NCBI GenBank assembly: GCA_028866015.1
Contig: JAGWIW010000016.1
Location: 1-41,962, forward strand
Origin: Betaproteobacteria bacterium
GTDB lineage: Bacteria; Pseudomonadota; Gammaproteobacteria; Burkholderiales; Ferrovaceae
Length of the DNA stretch: 41,962 nucleotides
Reading direction: 5' to 3'
Part shown: positions 33,590-41,962 of the stretch, piece after piece
Layout: every line of letters begins with the position of its first letter
How positions within the stretch are numbered: the first letter of the stretch is position 1
Made by a program: the position numbers and the translations under genes
The notes under the pieces: model-generated
What the model was told of the DNA's origin: nothing
Database searches by the model: none
The model's input: only the letters and a program-made list of their open reading frames with translations

Positions 33590-34351
33590 ATGGACGATAC
33601 ACAGCTGCTGCGGTACAGCCGCCACATCCTGCTCAACGAACTGGGTGTGGAAGGGCAGGAGAAAATTAGGGCCGGCCGTGTGCTGCTGGTGGGGGCTGGC
33701 GGATTGGGTTCCCCGGCCTCGCTTTACCTCGCGGCCAGTGGGGTGGGGCACATCACCCTGTGTGACGGGGACGCCGCCGACTTGACCAACCTTCAGCGGC
33801 AGATCGCTTTGCGCACAGCCGATGTGGGCCGCAACAAGGCCGAAGCGACGCGCGATGTCTTGCGGGCAATCAACCCTGAAGTGAATGTGGACGTCGTGGC
33901 AGAGCGGGTTTCGGGCAGCCTGCTTGAAGGGCTTGTGGCTGCGGCCGATGTGGTGCTCGATTGCAGTGACAACTTTTCAACGCGGCATGCGGTCAATCGG
34001 GCCTGCGTGCAGCATCGCAAGCCCCTGGTTTCAGGGGCGGCCATTCGATTTGATGCCCAGATTGCGGTATTCGACCCGCGCAAGGCAGGTGGTCCCTGTT
34101 ATGAATGCCTTTATCCAGAAACGGCCACCGATGAGGAAGTGCGTTGTGCCGTCATGGGGGTGTTTTCACCGCTGGTGGGAATCGTCGGGGCCACTCAGGC
34201 GGCAGAGGCGCTCAAGCTGCTGGCTGGCATGGGCCGCTCCCTGGCCGGCCGATTGCTGATTCTCAATGCCCTGACCATGGAATGGCAGCAGCTGACGCTG
34301 CCGCAGGACCCCCACTGCAAGGTATGCGGCAGCCTTAGCGAAACCCATTAA
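33590..34351 (+). CDS. moeB: HesA/MoeB/ThiF-family adenylyltransferase (molybdopterin-synthase or ThiS activating)
   Basis: The 253-residue E1-like enzyme adenylates a ubiquitin-like sulfur carrier. It has the ATP-binding [19 protein letters not shown], then [23 protein letters not shown] with the catalytic Asp, and [14 protein letters not shown] with the possible thioester Cys. A structural zinc site is formed by two CxxC pairs (CYECL and CKVCG). There is no rhodanese extension, so it matches MoeB/ThiF rather than MOCS3. Whether the partner is MoaD or ThiS is not decided; neither is in the window. The stop overlaps the tsaD stop on the other strand by 4 bp. Confidence 0.85.
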   Translation: MDDTQLLRYSRHILLNELGVEGQEKIRAGRVLLVGAGGLGSPASLYLAASGVGHITLCDGDAADLTNLQRQIALRTADVGRNKAEATRDVLRAINPEVNVDVVAERVSGSLLEGLVAAADVVLDCSDNFSTRHAVNRACVQHRKPLVSGAAIRFDAQIAVFDPRKAGGPCYECLYPETATDEEVRCAVMGVFSPLVGIVGATQAAEALKLLAGMGRSLAGRLLILNALTMEWQQLTLPQDPHCKVCGSLSETH

Positions 34352-35364
34352 GCCTGCGCGTATTCCTGCAGGTTCCAGCGCGGATGGATGGTGAACTGGC
34401 CAGGTTTCCGGGCGGCTTCGGGGTGGCGTTGCAGGCGACATGCGCCAGCATAGGCGATCATGGCCCCGTTGTCGGTACATAGGCGCAATGGCGGGAAAGC
34501 AACTCCGGCGCCACGCCGTGCCAGGCGTTCAGTCAGGGTTTGGCGCAGCCGGCTGTTGGCGCCGACCCCCCCAGCCACCACCAGCTGGTTCATTTCCGTC
34601 TGTTCCAGCGCAAGTTCGGCTTTCCGGCACAATACGTCTGCCACGGCCGCTTCGAAGCTTGCGGCGATGTGCGGGTGTTCCTTCTCACCCTGTGCTTTGA
34701 CCAGCAGCGACACTGCGGTTTTGAGGCCGCTGAAACTCATGTGCAGGTCACCGCTCTGGAGCATGGGACGGGGCAGGGCAAAGCGCTCCGGATCCCCCTT
34801 TTCTGCCAGACGCGACAGGGCGGGCCCCCCGGGATAGGGCAGGCCCAGCAGTTGGGCTGTCTTGTCGAACGCCTCCCCCGCAGCATCATCCACCGTTTCT
34901 CCCAGCAGTTCGTAATGTCCGATGTCGCGCACGGCCATGAATTGGGTATGCCCACCGGAAACCAGCAACGCCACAAAAGGAAATGCAGGAGGATGTTCGC
35001 CCAGCAGCGGCGAGAGCAGATGGCCTTCCAGGTGGTGCACCCCGACCACCGGGATGTCCAGCGCCAGGGCGAGTGCTTCAGCCACGGAAGCACCCACGAG
35101 CAAGGCGCCGGCAAGACCCGGTCCCGCCGTATAGGCAATGGCATCAAGCGTATCCAGGGCGCGGTTGCCTTCCTGCAGTGTTTTTCGGATGAGCGGAATG
35201 ATGCGTCGCACATGGTCGCGCGATGCCAGTTCAGGCACCACGCCGCCGTAGGCCTCATGCAGGGCTATCTGGGAGTGGAGCGCTTCCGACAGCAGTCCGG
35301 CGTCCGTATCGTAGAGGCCAATGCCGGTTTCGTCGCAGGAACTTTCGATGCCCAGAATCAGCAT
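34348..35364 (-). CDS. tsaD: tRNA N6-adenosine threonylcarbamoyltransferase TsaD
   Basis: The 338-residue enzyme transfers threonylcarbamoyl to A37 of ANN-decoding tRNAs. It is an ASKHA-fold protein with [13 protein letters not shown] at the N-terminus, the metal site HLEGH (about residues 109-113), GGHTQ and the C-terminal [13 protein letters not shown] and [11 protein letters not shown] segments. The ATG at 35364 puts [11 protein letters not shown] directly at the start; a longer frame upstream lacks homology. It is divergent from rpsU, with 341 bp between them, and convergent with moeB. Confidence 0.96.
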   Translation of the reverse strand: MLILGIESSCDETGIGLYDTDAGLLSEALHSQIALHEAYGGVVPELASRDHVRRIIPLIRKTLQEGNRALDTLDAIAYTAGPGLAGALLVGASVAEALALALDIPVVGVHHLEGHLLSPLLGEHPPAFPFVALLVSGGHTQFMAVRDIGHYELLGETVDDAAGEAFDKTAQLLGLPYPGGPALSRLAEKGDPERFALPRPMLQSGDLHMSFSGLKTAVSLLVKAQGEKEHPHIAASFEAAVADVLCRKAELALEQTEMNQLVVAGGVGANSRLRQTLTERLARRGAGVAFPPLRLCTDNGAMIAYAGACRLQRHPEAARKPGQFTIHPRWNLQEYAQA

Positions 35365-35705
35365 GGGGGTCAGGTTCGACTCAGAATTGGGGATGGTAAA
35401 CAGGTCAGTTTGGCATAGGCCACCGATGGCTTCAAGCGGCGGCCCGGGAAAGCCCAAGGGCCCGGGCGCACTGTCCTGGCGGTTCGTGCGAGACCGGGTC
35501 CGCCAAGGTGCGTGGCATGAAATCTTATATAAAACAAATAGTTGAATTCTTTCGCCCGGCCTGAGGTGAGGGTTCCCCGGGTATTTTGGCGGGGCAGCCC
35601 CGCGCAAGCATTCTGCGGCATCCCAAGCGGGTGACAAATGCTCAAATCTGTTGCTATAATTGGCGTTTTTCCGGGGTTGCCCCCGCTGCGAAACCAGAGG
35701 ATTGA
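35365..35705. other. Divergent tsaD-rpsU intergenic region (341 bp)
   Basis: No gene is supported. The left part (35420-35480) is GC-rich with repeated GGCCCGGG, the central part (35519-35550) is AT-rich and includes CTTATA (TATAAG on the minus strand), a possible tsaD -10 without a good -35. The right part contains the strong rpsU promoter described separately and an untranslated leader of about 40 bp. I see no riboswitch or small RNA that I can defend. Confidence 0.4.
35631..35660 (+). promoter_or_regulatory. Strong sigma-70 promoter of the rpsU-yqeY-dnaG-rpoD operon
   Basis: GTGACA (35631-35636) and a perfect TATAAT (35655-35660) are 18 bp apart; the TG one base before the -10 (TGCTATAAT) also makes it an extended -10. 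It is 46 bp upstream of the rpsU ATG and is the best promoter in the window. Confidence 0.8.
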
Positions 35706-35918
35706 ATGCCAAATATCCGCGTAAAAGAAAACGAACCGTTTGATGTGGCCCTGCGCCGTTTCAAGCGTGCGGTGGAAAAAACCGGCCTGCTGACCGAACT
35801 GCGGGCCCGCGAGTTTTACGAAAAGCCCACAGCAGAGCGCAAACGCAAACTTGCTGCCGCCATCAAACGCCGTTACAAGCGTCTGCGCAGCCAGATGCTC
35901 CCCCCCAAGCTTTACTGA
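35706..35918 (+). CDS. rpsU: 30S ribosomal protein S21
   Basis: The 70-residue basic protein has the family start [28 protein letters not shown], a central REFYEKP and a lysine/arginine-rich C-terminus ([19 protein letters not shown]). It binds 16S rRNA at the platform and is needed for initiation at structured mRNAs. It is the first gene of the macromolecular synthesis operon. Confidence 0.98.
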   Translation: MPNIRVKENEPFDVALRRFKRAVEKTGLLTELRAREFYEKPTAERKRKLAAAIKRRYKRLRSQMLPPKLY

Positions 35919-35931
35919 TTTCCGAGTGACG

Positions 35932-35948
35932 GGAGGCTTCAGGCCTCC
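35932..35948 (+). other. Hairpin between rpsU and yqeY
   Basis: GGAGGC (35932-35937) and GCCTCC (35943-35948) pair over a TTCAG loop. No T-tract follows, so it is not a standard terminator. It covers the only Shine-Dalgarno-like sequence upstream of the yqeY ATG (35955), 17 bp away, which could make yqeY translation weak or structure-dependent, or mark an RNA processing site. This is inference from sequence only. Confidence 0.45.
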
Positions 35949-35954
35949 GACGCC

Positions 35955-36404
35955 ATGACACTCAAAGCACGCATCACGGAAGACATGAAGTCGGCCATGC
36001 GCGCCCGGGACTCCGGGCGCCTGAACGCCATCCGCCTGATTCTGGCCGCACTCAAGCAAAAGGAAGTCGACGAACGCATCGAGCTCGACGATGCGGCTGT
36101 TCTGGGCGTGCTGGACAAGATGCTCAAGCAGCGCAAGGATTCCATTACCCAGTTTGAAGCGGCAGGACGGCATGATCTTGCCCAGCAGGAGCAACTGGAA
36201 GTGTCGGTGCTTCAAGGCTACATGCCGCAGCCGTTGTCCGATGAAGAGGTGGCGGTGCTGGTGGATCAGGCCGTGCGCGAAAGCGGCGCGGCTGGCATGC
36301 AGGACATGGCGCGCGTCATGGCTTTGGTCAGGCCTCAGGTGACCGGGCGCGCCGACATGGGCAAAGTCTCAGGTCTGGTCAAGGCCCGTCTGACCGCCCG
36401 CTAG
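35955..36404 (+). CDS. yqeY: GatB/YqeY domain protein
   Basis: The 149-residue protein is a stand-alone YqeY domain: LKARITEDMKSAMRARDSGRLNAIRLILAALKQKEVDERIEL, then QLEVLQGYMPQPLSDEE-type segment and the C-terminal GRADMGKVSGLVKARL. The fold resembles the tRNA-binding tail of the amidotransferase subunit GatB, so a role in tRNA or RNA binding is suspected but not proven. It sits between rpsU and dnaG, as in many betaproteobacteria. Confidence 0.93.
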   Translation: MTLKARITEDMKSAMRARDSGRLNAIRLILAALKQKEVDERIELDDAAVLGVLDKMLKQRKDSITQFEAAGRHDLAQQEQLEVSVLQGYMPQPLSDEEVAVLVDQAVRESGAAGMQDMARVMALVRPQVTGRADMGKVSGLVKARLTAR

Positions 36405-36458
36405 GCGGTTGACAGTTTGCGCCCCGTCCGGGCGCCGTTTCGCGTGGGACATCGGTGA

Positions 36459-38228
36459 ATGATTCCAAGGGATTTCATTCAGACGCTTCTGGGCCGTGTC
36501 GATATCGTCGACACGATCGAACGCTACATCCCCTTGAAAAAGGCCGGTGCCAACTATGTGGCGCGCTGTCCTTTCCATTCTGAAAAATCCCCTTCTTTTT
36601 CTGTAAGCCCGTCCAAACAGTTTTATTACTGCTTTGGATGCGGGGCGAGCGGTACTGCCCTGGGTTTTGTCATGGAGTACACCGGTGCCGGATTTGTGGA
36701 GGCTGTCCACGAGCTGGCCCAGCAGGCCGGACTTGATGTGCCGGAGGAGGCCGCCCCGGCTGGCCGCCGTCACGAAACACACCTGGACCTGAGTGAAGCC
36801 CTGCGGCGTGCGGCAGACTACTACCGTGCCGAACTCAAGGCTTCGCCTGTCGCCATCCAGTATCTCAAGCAGCGTGGCCTGACGGGAACCATTGCCGCAC
36901 GTTTTGGTCTGGGATATGCACCCGATGGCTGGCGCAACCTGTCGCAGGTGTTTCCCGGCTACGAGTCGCCGGCGCTGGTGGAGTCAGGCCTTGTCATCGA
37001 CAACGGAGAAGGCAAGCGCTACGACCGTTTTCGTGCCCGTGTGATGTTCCCCATCCTGGACAGCCGGGGCGAAGTGATCGGTTTTGGTGGCCGTATCATC
37101 GGGCCAGGCGAGCCCAAGTATCTCAATTCGCCGGAAACACCGTTGTTCGAGAAAGGGCGCGAGCTTTATGGGTTGCCCCAGGCGCGCCGCGCCATACGCG
37201 ATTCTCATCGGGTGGTGGTGGTGGAAGGCTACATGGACGTGGTGGCGCTGGCCCAGGCCGGCGTCGAATATGCTGTGGCCACCCTGGGTACAGCCACTTC
37301 GGCTGTTCATGTGCAAAAGCTGTTGCGCATGGCTGACCAGGTGGTATTTGCCTTCGATGGCGACCAGGCAGGCCGCAACGCCGCGCAACGGGCGCTGGAA
37401 GTGGCATTGCCGCATCTGGTGGACGGAAAGCAGGTGTCGTTCCTGTTTCTCCCCGAAGGGGAAGATCCAGACAGCTTTGTTCGCAGCCAGGGTGCCGCAG
37501 CATTTGAGGCGCTGCTGGGGCGAGCCACGCCGGCGTCGGAATTCATGCTTGAGGTGCTGACACGGGGTGTGGACATGACGCGGGCTGAAGGGCGAGCCCA
37601 GTTTCTGCAGGCGGCCAAACAGCGCCTGGGCCAGATCACCGCCCCGGCCCTCGCCCTGTTGTTGCGCAAGCGGGTGGCCGCCTTGGCCCAGGTCGAGGCG
37701 CAAGACCTTGAACTGCTGATGGGAAAAGCCCCGGTGCAGCCCACCCTGCAGCGCACGAGACGGGCTCCGGCACGCGCCGCACCCAGTTCGCTTGCGGAAC
37801 GTCTGCTGGCGTGCCTGCTGCACTACCCGGAATTGGCCAAGGTTGAAGGAATTCCGGGAGAGGAGGTTGCCCAGCCGGATGAACTCGCCCTGCGCTCGGT
37901 GGCCGAGTTCATCCGGGACCAGGAAGCCCCGCTGACCCTGGCTGGCATTGTGGAACATTTCCGGGGGCTGCCCGAAGGGGCTTTCATCCAGGAAGCACTG
38001 AGGCGGGAATTTCCTGCCGTGGAGTCCAGTCCAACGGATCAGTTGGCCGTGCTTTACCGGGAAGGGTTGGGGCGGATCAGCGAAGGGGCCTTGCGCCGGA
38101 CAAGCAAAAAACTGCTGGATTTGGCCCATGAACGGCCCCTGACGCCGGAGGAAATGCAATTGCTGCAGGAAACCAACCAAAAAATTCAACGGGTTGGCAA
38201 AGGGGCAGCGGCAGGAAGTGTCCTGTGA
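36459..38228 (+). CDS. dnaG: DNA primase DnaG
   Basis: The 589-residue primase makes RNA primers for replication. It has the N-terminal CHC2 zinc domain (CPFHSEKSPSF... FYYCFGCGASG; Cys39-type ligands), the catalytic TOPRIM core with EKGRELYGLPQAR and VVVVEGYMDVVALAQAGVEYAV, the acidic metal triad in FAFDGDQAGR, and a C-terminal DnaB-interacting helical domain (from about residue 440). It is a normal length. It has a separate start 54 bp after yqeY. Confidence 0.97.
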   Translation: MIPRDFIQTLLGRVDIVDTIERYIPLKKAGANYVARCPFHSEKSPSFSVSPSKQFYYCFGCGASGTALGFVMEYTGAGFVEAVHELAQQAGLDVPEEAAPAGRRHETHLDLSEALRRAADYYRAELKASPVAIQYLKQRGLTGTIAARFGLGYAPDGWRNLSQVFPGYESPALVESGLVIDNGEGKRYDRFRARVMFPILDSRGEVIGFGGRIIGPGEPKYLNSPETPLFEKGRELYGLPQARRAIRDSHRVVVVEGYMDVVALAQAGVEYAVATLGTATSAVHVQKLLRMADQVVFAFDGDQAGRNAAQRALEVALPHLVDGKQVSFLFLPEGEDPDSFVRSQGAAAFEALLGRATPASEFMLEVLTRGVDMTRAEGRAQFLQAAKQRLGQITAPALALLLRKRVAALAQVEAQDLELLMGKAPVQPTLQRTRRAPARAAPSSLAERLLACLLHYPELAKVEGIPGEEVAQPDELALRSVAEFIRDQEAPLTLAGIVEHFRGLPEGAFIQEALRREFPAVESSPTDQLAVLYREGLGRISEGALRRTSKKLLDLAHERPLTPEEMQLLQETNQKIQRVGKGAAAGSVL

Positions 38229-38256
38229 AGATTGCGGGCAACGAATAGCATGTTTA

Positions 38257-38265
38257 TGGTAGAAT
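38257..38265 (+). promoter_or_regulatory. Extended -10 of an rpoD-proximal promoter
   Basis: TGGTAGAAT is an extended -10 (TG-n-TAGAAT), 49 bp before the rpoD ATG and 28 bp after the dnaG stop. No good -35 is visible at 17 bp. It could allow rpoD to be expressed apart from the operon promoter, as known in E. coli for the heat-shock-responsive Phs promoter inside dnaG, though here it lies downstream of dnaG. Confidence 0.45.
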
Positions 38266-38314
38266 TACAGGTTTTTCAACGGAATTCCTTATCCTTTAAG
38301 GGGTGCGACTGAAT

Positions 38315-40195
38315 ATGGCTGCAGAAAACTCCAGATCCGACGCTCGGCAATCGGACGCCGAAGCGCAACGCACACGCCTCAAGAACCTGATCGTGCTGGG
38401 TAAGGAACGGGGATTCCTGACCTACGCGGAAATCAACGACCACATTCCGGAAGACATGCTCGATGCCGAACAGATCGAGTCGGTCATCGGCATGATCAAC
38501 GACATGGGGATTGCTGTCTACGACGAGGCGCCCGACAGTGAACAGCTGCTGATGTCGGAAGCACCTCCGCCGGTAGCGGACGAAGATGTGGTGGAAGAAG
38601 CCGAAGCGGCCCTGTCCACTGTGGATTCCGATTTTGGTCGAACCACCGATCCCGTGCGCATGTACATGCGCGAAATGGGTACCGTTGAACTGCTGACCCG
38701 GGAAGGCGAAATCGAAATCGCCAAACGCATTGAAGATGGCCTGAAGCACATGATCCAGGCCATTTCCTCCTGCCCCACCACCATCGATGAAATTCTTCTG
38801 CTCGCCGACAAGGTGGAGCGCGATGAAATGCGCATCGATGAAGTGATTGACGGGCTGATCGACGGCGAGGAAGAAGAGGCTGTCGAAGCTGAAATGGCAG
38901 CCGAGGAAGAAGAGGTTGACCTGGAGGAGGAAGGCGAAGAGGACGAGGATGGTGCCATCGCCAGTGCCAACCTGGAACTGCTCAAGCAGGATGCCATGGT
39001 GCGATTCAACGCCATTCGCCGCCTGAACAAGCGCATGCGCAAGGCCCTGGCCGAGAAAGGGTCGCGCAGCCGCGCCTACAAGGACCTGCAGGAAAGCATT
39101 TCGGCCGAACTCATGAGCATCCGTTTCACAGCCAAGCAGGTGGAAGCGTTGTGCAACGGCTTGCGCCGGCTGGTTGACCGGGTGCGCAGCTATGAACGTG
39201 GCATCATGAACTTGTGCGTGACCTCGGCAGGAATGCCTCGCTCCCATTTCATCAAGTCATTCCCCGGAAATGAGATCAACCTCAAATGGGTTGCCGAGGA
39301 AATGGCCTCGCGCAAGGCGTACAGCACCCCCTTGGGTCGCTTCAAGCATGCCATCGTCGAACAGCAGGAAAACCTGATCACGCTGCAGAAGGAAGTCGGG
39401 ATCCCCATCAAGGATCTCAAGGAAATCGCTCGCCAGATGTCCACCGGCGAAGCCCGTGCGCGCCGCGCGAAGCGCGAAATGATCGAAGCCAACCTGCGTC
39501 TGGTGATTTCCATTGCGAAGAAGTACACCAATCGGGGGCTGCAATTCCTTGATCTGATCCAGGAAGGAAACATCGGCTTGATGAAGGCGGTGGACAAGTT
39601 TGAATACCGTCGTGGCTACAAGTTTTCCACTTACGCCACCTGGTGGATCCGGCAGGCCATTACCCGTTCCATTGCGGATCAGGCACGCACCATCCGCATT
39701 CCGGTGCACATGATCGAAACAATCAACAAGATGAACCGGATTTCCCGGCAGATTCTGCAGGAAACCGGGCAGGAGCCTGATCCTGCGGAACTTGCCAAGC
39801 GCATGGAAATGCCAGAAGAGAAAATCCGCAAAATCCTCAAGATTTCCAAGGAACCCATTTCCATGGAAACGCCGATCGGGGACGACGACGATTCCCATCT
39901 TGGGGATTTCATCGAGGACACGGCCACCATTGCTCCGGCGGATTCGGCCATGTATGCAAGCCTGCGTGATGCCACCAAGGATGTGCTGGATTCCCTGACG
40001 CAACGGGAAGCCAAGGTGCTTCGCATGCGCTTCGGAATCGAAATGAACACCGACCATACCCTGGAAGAAGTGGGCAAGCAGTTCGACGTGACCCGCGAGC
40101 GCATTCGCCAGATTGAAGCCAAGGCCTTGCGCAAGCTGCGCCATCCTTCACGTTCCGAGCGGCTGCGCAGCTTCATCGACAACAACGAAAACTGA
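38315..40195 (+). CDS. rpoD: RNA polymerase primary sigma factor RpoD (sigma-70)
   Basis: The 626-residue housekeeping sigma factor has region 1.1 ([27 protein letters not shown]), region 1.2 ([21 protein letters not shown]), an acidic stretch (about residues 185-215) in the non-conserved region, region 2 ([35 protein letters not shown]), region 3, and region 4 ([12 protein letters not shown] and [19 protein letters not shown]). The ATG at 38315 is preferred to the upstream GTG at 38303 because AAGGGG lies 11 bp before it and AENSRSDA then starts the protein; the GTG would add four residues. It is the last gene of the rpsU operon, 7 bp before a tRNA gene. Confidence 0.98.
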   Translation: MAAENSRSDARQSDAEAQRTRLKNLIVLGKERGFLTYAEINDHIPEDMLDAEQIESVIGMINDMGIAVYDEAPDSEQLLMSEAPPPVADEDVVEEAEAALSTVDSDFGRTTDPVRMYMREMGTVELLTREGEIEIAKRIEDGLKHMIQAISSCPTTIDEILLLADKVERDEMRIDEVIDGLIDGEEEEAVEAEMAAEEEEVDLEEEGEEDEDGAIASANLELLKQDAMVRFNAIRRLNKRMRKALAEKGSRSRAYKDLQESISAELMSIRFTAKQVEALCNGLRRLVDRVRSYERGIMNLCVTSAGMPRSHFIKSFPGNEINLKWVAEEMASRKAYSTPLGRFKHAIVEQQENLITLQKEVGIPIKDLKEIARQMSTGEARARRAKREMIEANLRLVISIAKKYTNRGLQFLDLIQEGNIGLMKAVDKFEYRRGYKFSTYATWWIRQAITRSIADQARTIRIPVHMIETINKMNRISRQILQETGQEPDPAELAKRMEMPEEKIRKILKISKEPISMETPIGDDDDSHLGDFIEDTATIAPADSAMYASLRDATKDVLDSLTQREAKVLRMRFGIEMNTDHTLEEVGKQFDVTRERIRQIEAKALRKLRHPSRSERLRSFIDNNEN

Positions 40196-40202
40196 TCAAC
40201 CA

Positions 40203-40279
<77 letters not shown>

Positions 40280-40280
40280 T

Positions 40281-40311
40281 CTTATCAGTATCCCAACCCT
40301 TCACTGATAAG
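40281..40311. repeat. Inverted repeat at the 3' boundary of the tRNA and Tyr/Gly-rich gene
   Basis: CTTATCAGT (40281-40289) and ACTGATAAG (40303-40311) form a perfect 9-bp stem with a 13-nt loop. The stem straddles the stop codon of the minus-strand gene and lies 1 bp after the tRNA. Neither side has a T-tract, so a Rho-independent terminator is doubtful, but a bidirectional 3'-end structure is plausible. Confidence 0.5.
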
Positions 40312-40693
40312 GCACTCCGGGCGGAACAGCAGGTACCGGACGCCAGGGTTCCGGGCACTGCCGAACGTAGGGGTAATAACCCTTGGCCGAGTCGCAGTAA
40401 TACCAGGTGGCGGCAGGAGCAGAGTCAGGCATGACCATTGTAGTGCCCGGGGACCAGGCTGGCGGCTGGTTGACGATGACAGTTGGTGCCGGGTAGTAGT
40501 AATAGTTGGGCGGATAGTAGGGGTAATAATACGGGCTGTAATAGGGTCGAGCGTACAGCAGGCCCAGTCCGAAGCCCAGCCCGAGCCCCCAGCCCCAACC
40601 ATCCCAATGCCCAGGATCTGCGCGGGTCGGCGCAATGATGGACAGGCCCAGAACCAGGGACAGTCCAAAAGCAAGCAAGCGTTTGATCATCAT
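40301..40693 (-). CDS. Small secreted Gly/Tyr-rich protein
   Basis: The 130-residue protein has a signal peptide (MIKRLLAFGLSLVLGLSIIAPTRA) followed by a Gly/Trp-rich and then Tyr/Pro-rich section (GWGWGLGLGFGLGL, then a run of YY/PY repeats). The end has the pattern YYCDSAKGYYPYVRQCPEPW, found in many small exported proteins of Proteobacteria of unknown function, with two cysteines that could form a disulfide. GGAGG lies 6 bp before the ATG at 40693. It may be coexpressed with the Spy/CpxP-like gene upstream, 35 bp apart. Function unknown. Confidence 0.8.
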   Translation of the reverse strand: MMIKRLLAFGLSLVLGLSIIAPTRADPGHWDGWGWGLGLGFGLGLLYARPYYSPYYYPYYPPNYYYYPAPTVIVNQPPAWSPGTTMVMPDSAPAATWYYCDSAKGYYPYVRQCPEPWRPVPAVPPGVPYQ

Positions 40694-40728
40694 GGCAAAC
40701 CTCCGAATCCGGGTGGCCATGCCGCGGT

Positions 40729-41298
40729 TTAGCGTGAAGGGGGGCATCCCCGGCCCATGGGGCCATAACCACGGCCTTCCCTGAACATCATCATGCCATG
40801 TCCAGGCCAGGCCTCATTGCCGTAGTCCTGTCTCCAGAACAAGTCAAATATGGTCCTTTGCTTCAAGTCCAGCAAGTTGTAGAACGCCCGTGTCCGTTTC
40901 TGTGCCGCTTCCACCCGGGACAGGTGGGCTTGCATCATCGAAATCTGGGCTCGCAGGCGATCGGCCTTTCTGGACATCCGTTCTGGGGTGGTCAGGTCTG
41001 GATTCCATGATCCGGCACGGGATTGCAGCAGCGCTCTCATCTGTTCTCCCTGGGCACGGGCGTCCTTCAGAGCACCTTCCGACCAGGCATCCCAGGCGGT
41101 AGCCTGGGATGCAGTCAGCGCCAGTCGGCTCTTGAGGTCTGTCAGGAGCTCCTGGGTATGGCCAGCCCAGTCGGCGGTCTGGGCGAAGGAGGAGGGAGGC
41201 GCCTGATCCTGTGTGGGGCCAGCCTGAGCCGGCGCTCCTGAAAACAGCAGGGCGCTGCCGGCAATCCAGATGAGTGGGTGTTTGAACACGGATTTCAT
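40729..41298 (-). CDS. Spy/CpxP-family LTxxQ protein (periplasmic)
   Basis: The 189-residue protein has a signal peptide (KHPLIWIAGSALLFSGAPAQA) and a mature helical domain with the LTxxQ motif, seen as LALTASQATAWDAW, and a second half with DLKQRTIFDLFWRQD. This is the Spy/CpxP fold of periplasmic chaperones that protect or quench envelope stress responses. The C-terminus is Gly/Arg-rich. GGAGCC lies before the ATG at 41298; an upstream in-frame ATG (41316) would add six residues. It lies 17 bp after the cytochrome stop and is probably cotranscribed with it. Confidence 0.8.
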   Translation of the reverse strand: MKSVFKHPLIWIAGSALLFSGAPAQAGPTQDQAPPSSFAQTADWAGHTQELLTDLKSRLALTASQATAWDAWSEGALKDARAQGEQMRALLQSRAGSWNPDLTTPERMSRKADRLRAQISMMQAHLSRVEAAQKRTRAFYNLLDLKQRTIFDLFWRQDYGNEAWPGHGMMMFREGRGYGPMGRGCPPSR

Positions 41299-41315
41299 CG
41301 CGAAGGCTCCTGGTT

Positions 41316-41912
41316 TCATTCGTCCGGGTCGACATATTCCTTGGGCAGATGGTGTGCGATGCCCTTGTGGCAATCAATGCAGGTCTTCCCTTCTTCCCGG
41401 GCTTTCATATGTTTCTTGTAGGGGGTCTGCTTTTGCAGTTCTGGGCTCATGGCCTCGAAACTGTGGCAGTTACGGCATTCCCTTGAGTTGCTCTCCTTCA
41501 TGCGCTGCCATTCATGGCTGGCCAGCGTCATGCGTCTTGCCTCGAATTTTTCCCGGGTGTCGATGCTGCCGGTGATCTTTCCCCATATTTCGAAAGCGGC
41601 TTTCGATTTCCGGACGATCTTGTGAATCCAGTCTTTGGGTACATGGCAGTCAGAACAGATGGCGCGTACGCCGCTGCGGTTTTTGTAATGGATGGTTTCT
41701 TTGTATTCCTGGTATACGTTGTCGCGCATTTCATGGCACGTCACGCAGAAGCCGAGCGTGTTGGTCATTTCCATGCCCGTGTTGAATCCTCCCCAGAAAA
41801 TGATGCCAGCGACGAAGGAAGTCCCTGCAATTGCGATGAGGGAGTATTTCGCGCTCGGTCGCTTGAGCATGTTCCAAAACCGTTTGAATGCGCCGGGTTT
41901 TTTTTCGTCCAC
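41316..41912 (-). CDS. NapC/NirT-family tetrahaem cytochrome c
   Basis: The 198-residue membrane-anchored quinol dehydrogenase has an N-terminal helix (YSLIAIAGTSFVAGIIFWGGF) and four c-type haem sites, CVTCH (Cys56-His60), CSDCH (86-90), CRNCH (146-150) and CIDCH (178-182). It passes electrons from quinol to periplasmic reductases, for example nitrate, nitrite or TMAO reductases; which one cannot be told because the upstream partner gene is outside the window. The GTG at 41912 follows a GGAG ribosome site. The 50 bp at the window edge is too short to identify the upstream gene. Spy-like and Tyr/Gly-rich genes follow on the same strand. Confidence 0.9.
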   Translation of the reverse strand: MDEKKPGAFKRFWNMLKRPSAKYSLIAIAGTSFVAGIIFWGGFNTGMEMTNTLGFCVTCHEMRDNVYQEYKETIHYKNRSGVRAICSDCHVPKDWIHKIVRKSKAAFEIWGKITGSIDTREKFEARRMTLASHEWQRMKESNSRECRNCHSFEAMSPELQKQTPYKKHMKAREEGKTCIDCHKGIAHHLPKEYVDPDE

Positions 41913-41962
41913 GACGGGTTACTCCAAAAAAATGAAACAGGAAGAACCGGCACTGTTGCCAG

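Noticed and set aside
32086-33636. Long open frame on the minus strand opposite ctpA
   Set aside because: It is antisense to a clearly recognised S41 protease; its His/Gln-rich composition is a typical shadow of a high-GC gene and shows no domain.
38868-38955. Highly acidic stretch in rpoD
   Set aside because: An acidic segment in the non-conserved region of primary sigma factors is normal for Beta- and Gammaproteobacteria.

Overview
The window reads as a chromosomal stretch of a betaproteobacterium, probably of the Nitrosomonadales/Gallionellaceae side, although the exact genus is inference. The clues are moderately high GC, the earP-efp pair with Arg32 in EF-P, the rhodanese-grxC-secB-gpsA cluster, gpmA-envC-ctpA, tsaD/rpsU-yqeY-dnaG-rpoD, and a NapC/NirT-type multihaem cytochrome. 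I see no insertion sequence, prophage, integrase or CRISPR array. Most of the window is densely packed core genome.

Layout: 1-1290 is a truncated secreted lipoprotein (minus). 1600-4265 holds a beta-hydroxyacid dehydrogenase, an MFS exporter, an EexN-like lipoprotein and a small thioredoxin. 4366-7596 is a very large c-di-GMP enzyme with PAS domains, a LOV-type domain, GGDEF, EAL and a C-terminal zinc-binding (CZB-like) domain. 7624-10149 is a P-type cation ATPase. 10133-12505 is a tightly coupled three-gene lipid operon (PlcP-type phosphoesterase, GT4 glycosyltransferase, diacylglycerol kinase) preceded by a four-heptamer Pho-box-like array. 12456-14287 has an EamA transporter (minus), a PP0621-family protein and ampD. 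14345-17394 is pntAB with a textbook terminator. 17416-20011 is an envelope group: beta-barrel protein, OprB-type porin and HbpS/GlcG-like protein. 20025-21752 is earP-efp. 21764-24773 carries an esterase, dadA (minus) and ppa. 24779-27841 has bioB-bioC (minus), comF and trmL. 27847-30022 is rhodanese-grxC-secB-gpsA (minus). 30143-34351 is gpmA-envC-ctpA-moeB. 34348-40279 is tsaD (minus), then rpsU-yqeY-dnaG-rpoD and a tRNA with anticodon CAU that looks like tRNA-Ile2. 40301-41912 (minus) is a NapC/NirT tetrahaem cytochrome, a Spy/CpxP-like protein and a small Tyr/Gly-rich secreted protein.

The most interesting system is the 10133-12505 operon. Its phosphoesterase matches the PlcP phospholipase C type better than LpxH. 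The next gene is a GT4 glycosyltransferase of the type that glycosylates diacylglycerol, and the third is DgkA, which turns diacylglycerol into phosphatidate. The junctions overlap (ATGA, TTGA), and heptamers resembling the PhoB site occur at exact 11-bp steps just upstream. Together this suggests phosphate-starvation membrane lipid remodelling (phospholipid to diacylglycerol to glycolipid) with a built-in return branch through DgkA. The second highlight is the LOV/CZB c-di-GMP enzyme: it keeps the photoactive Cys and both flavin Asn residues at phototropin spacing, but has Ile where the signalling Gln should be.
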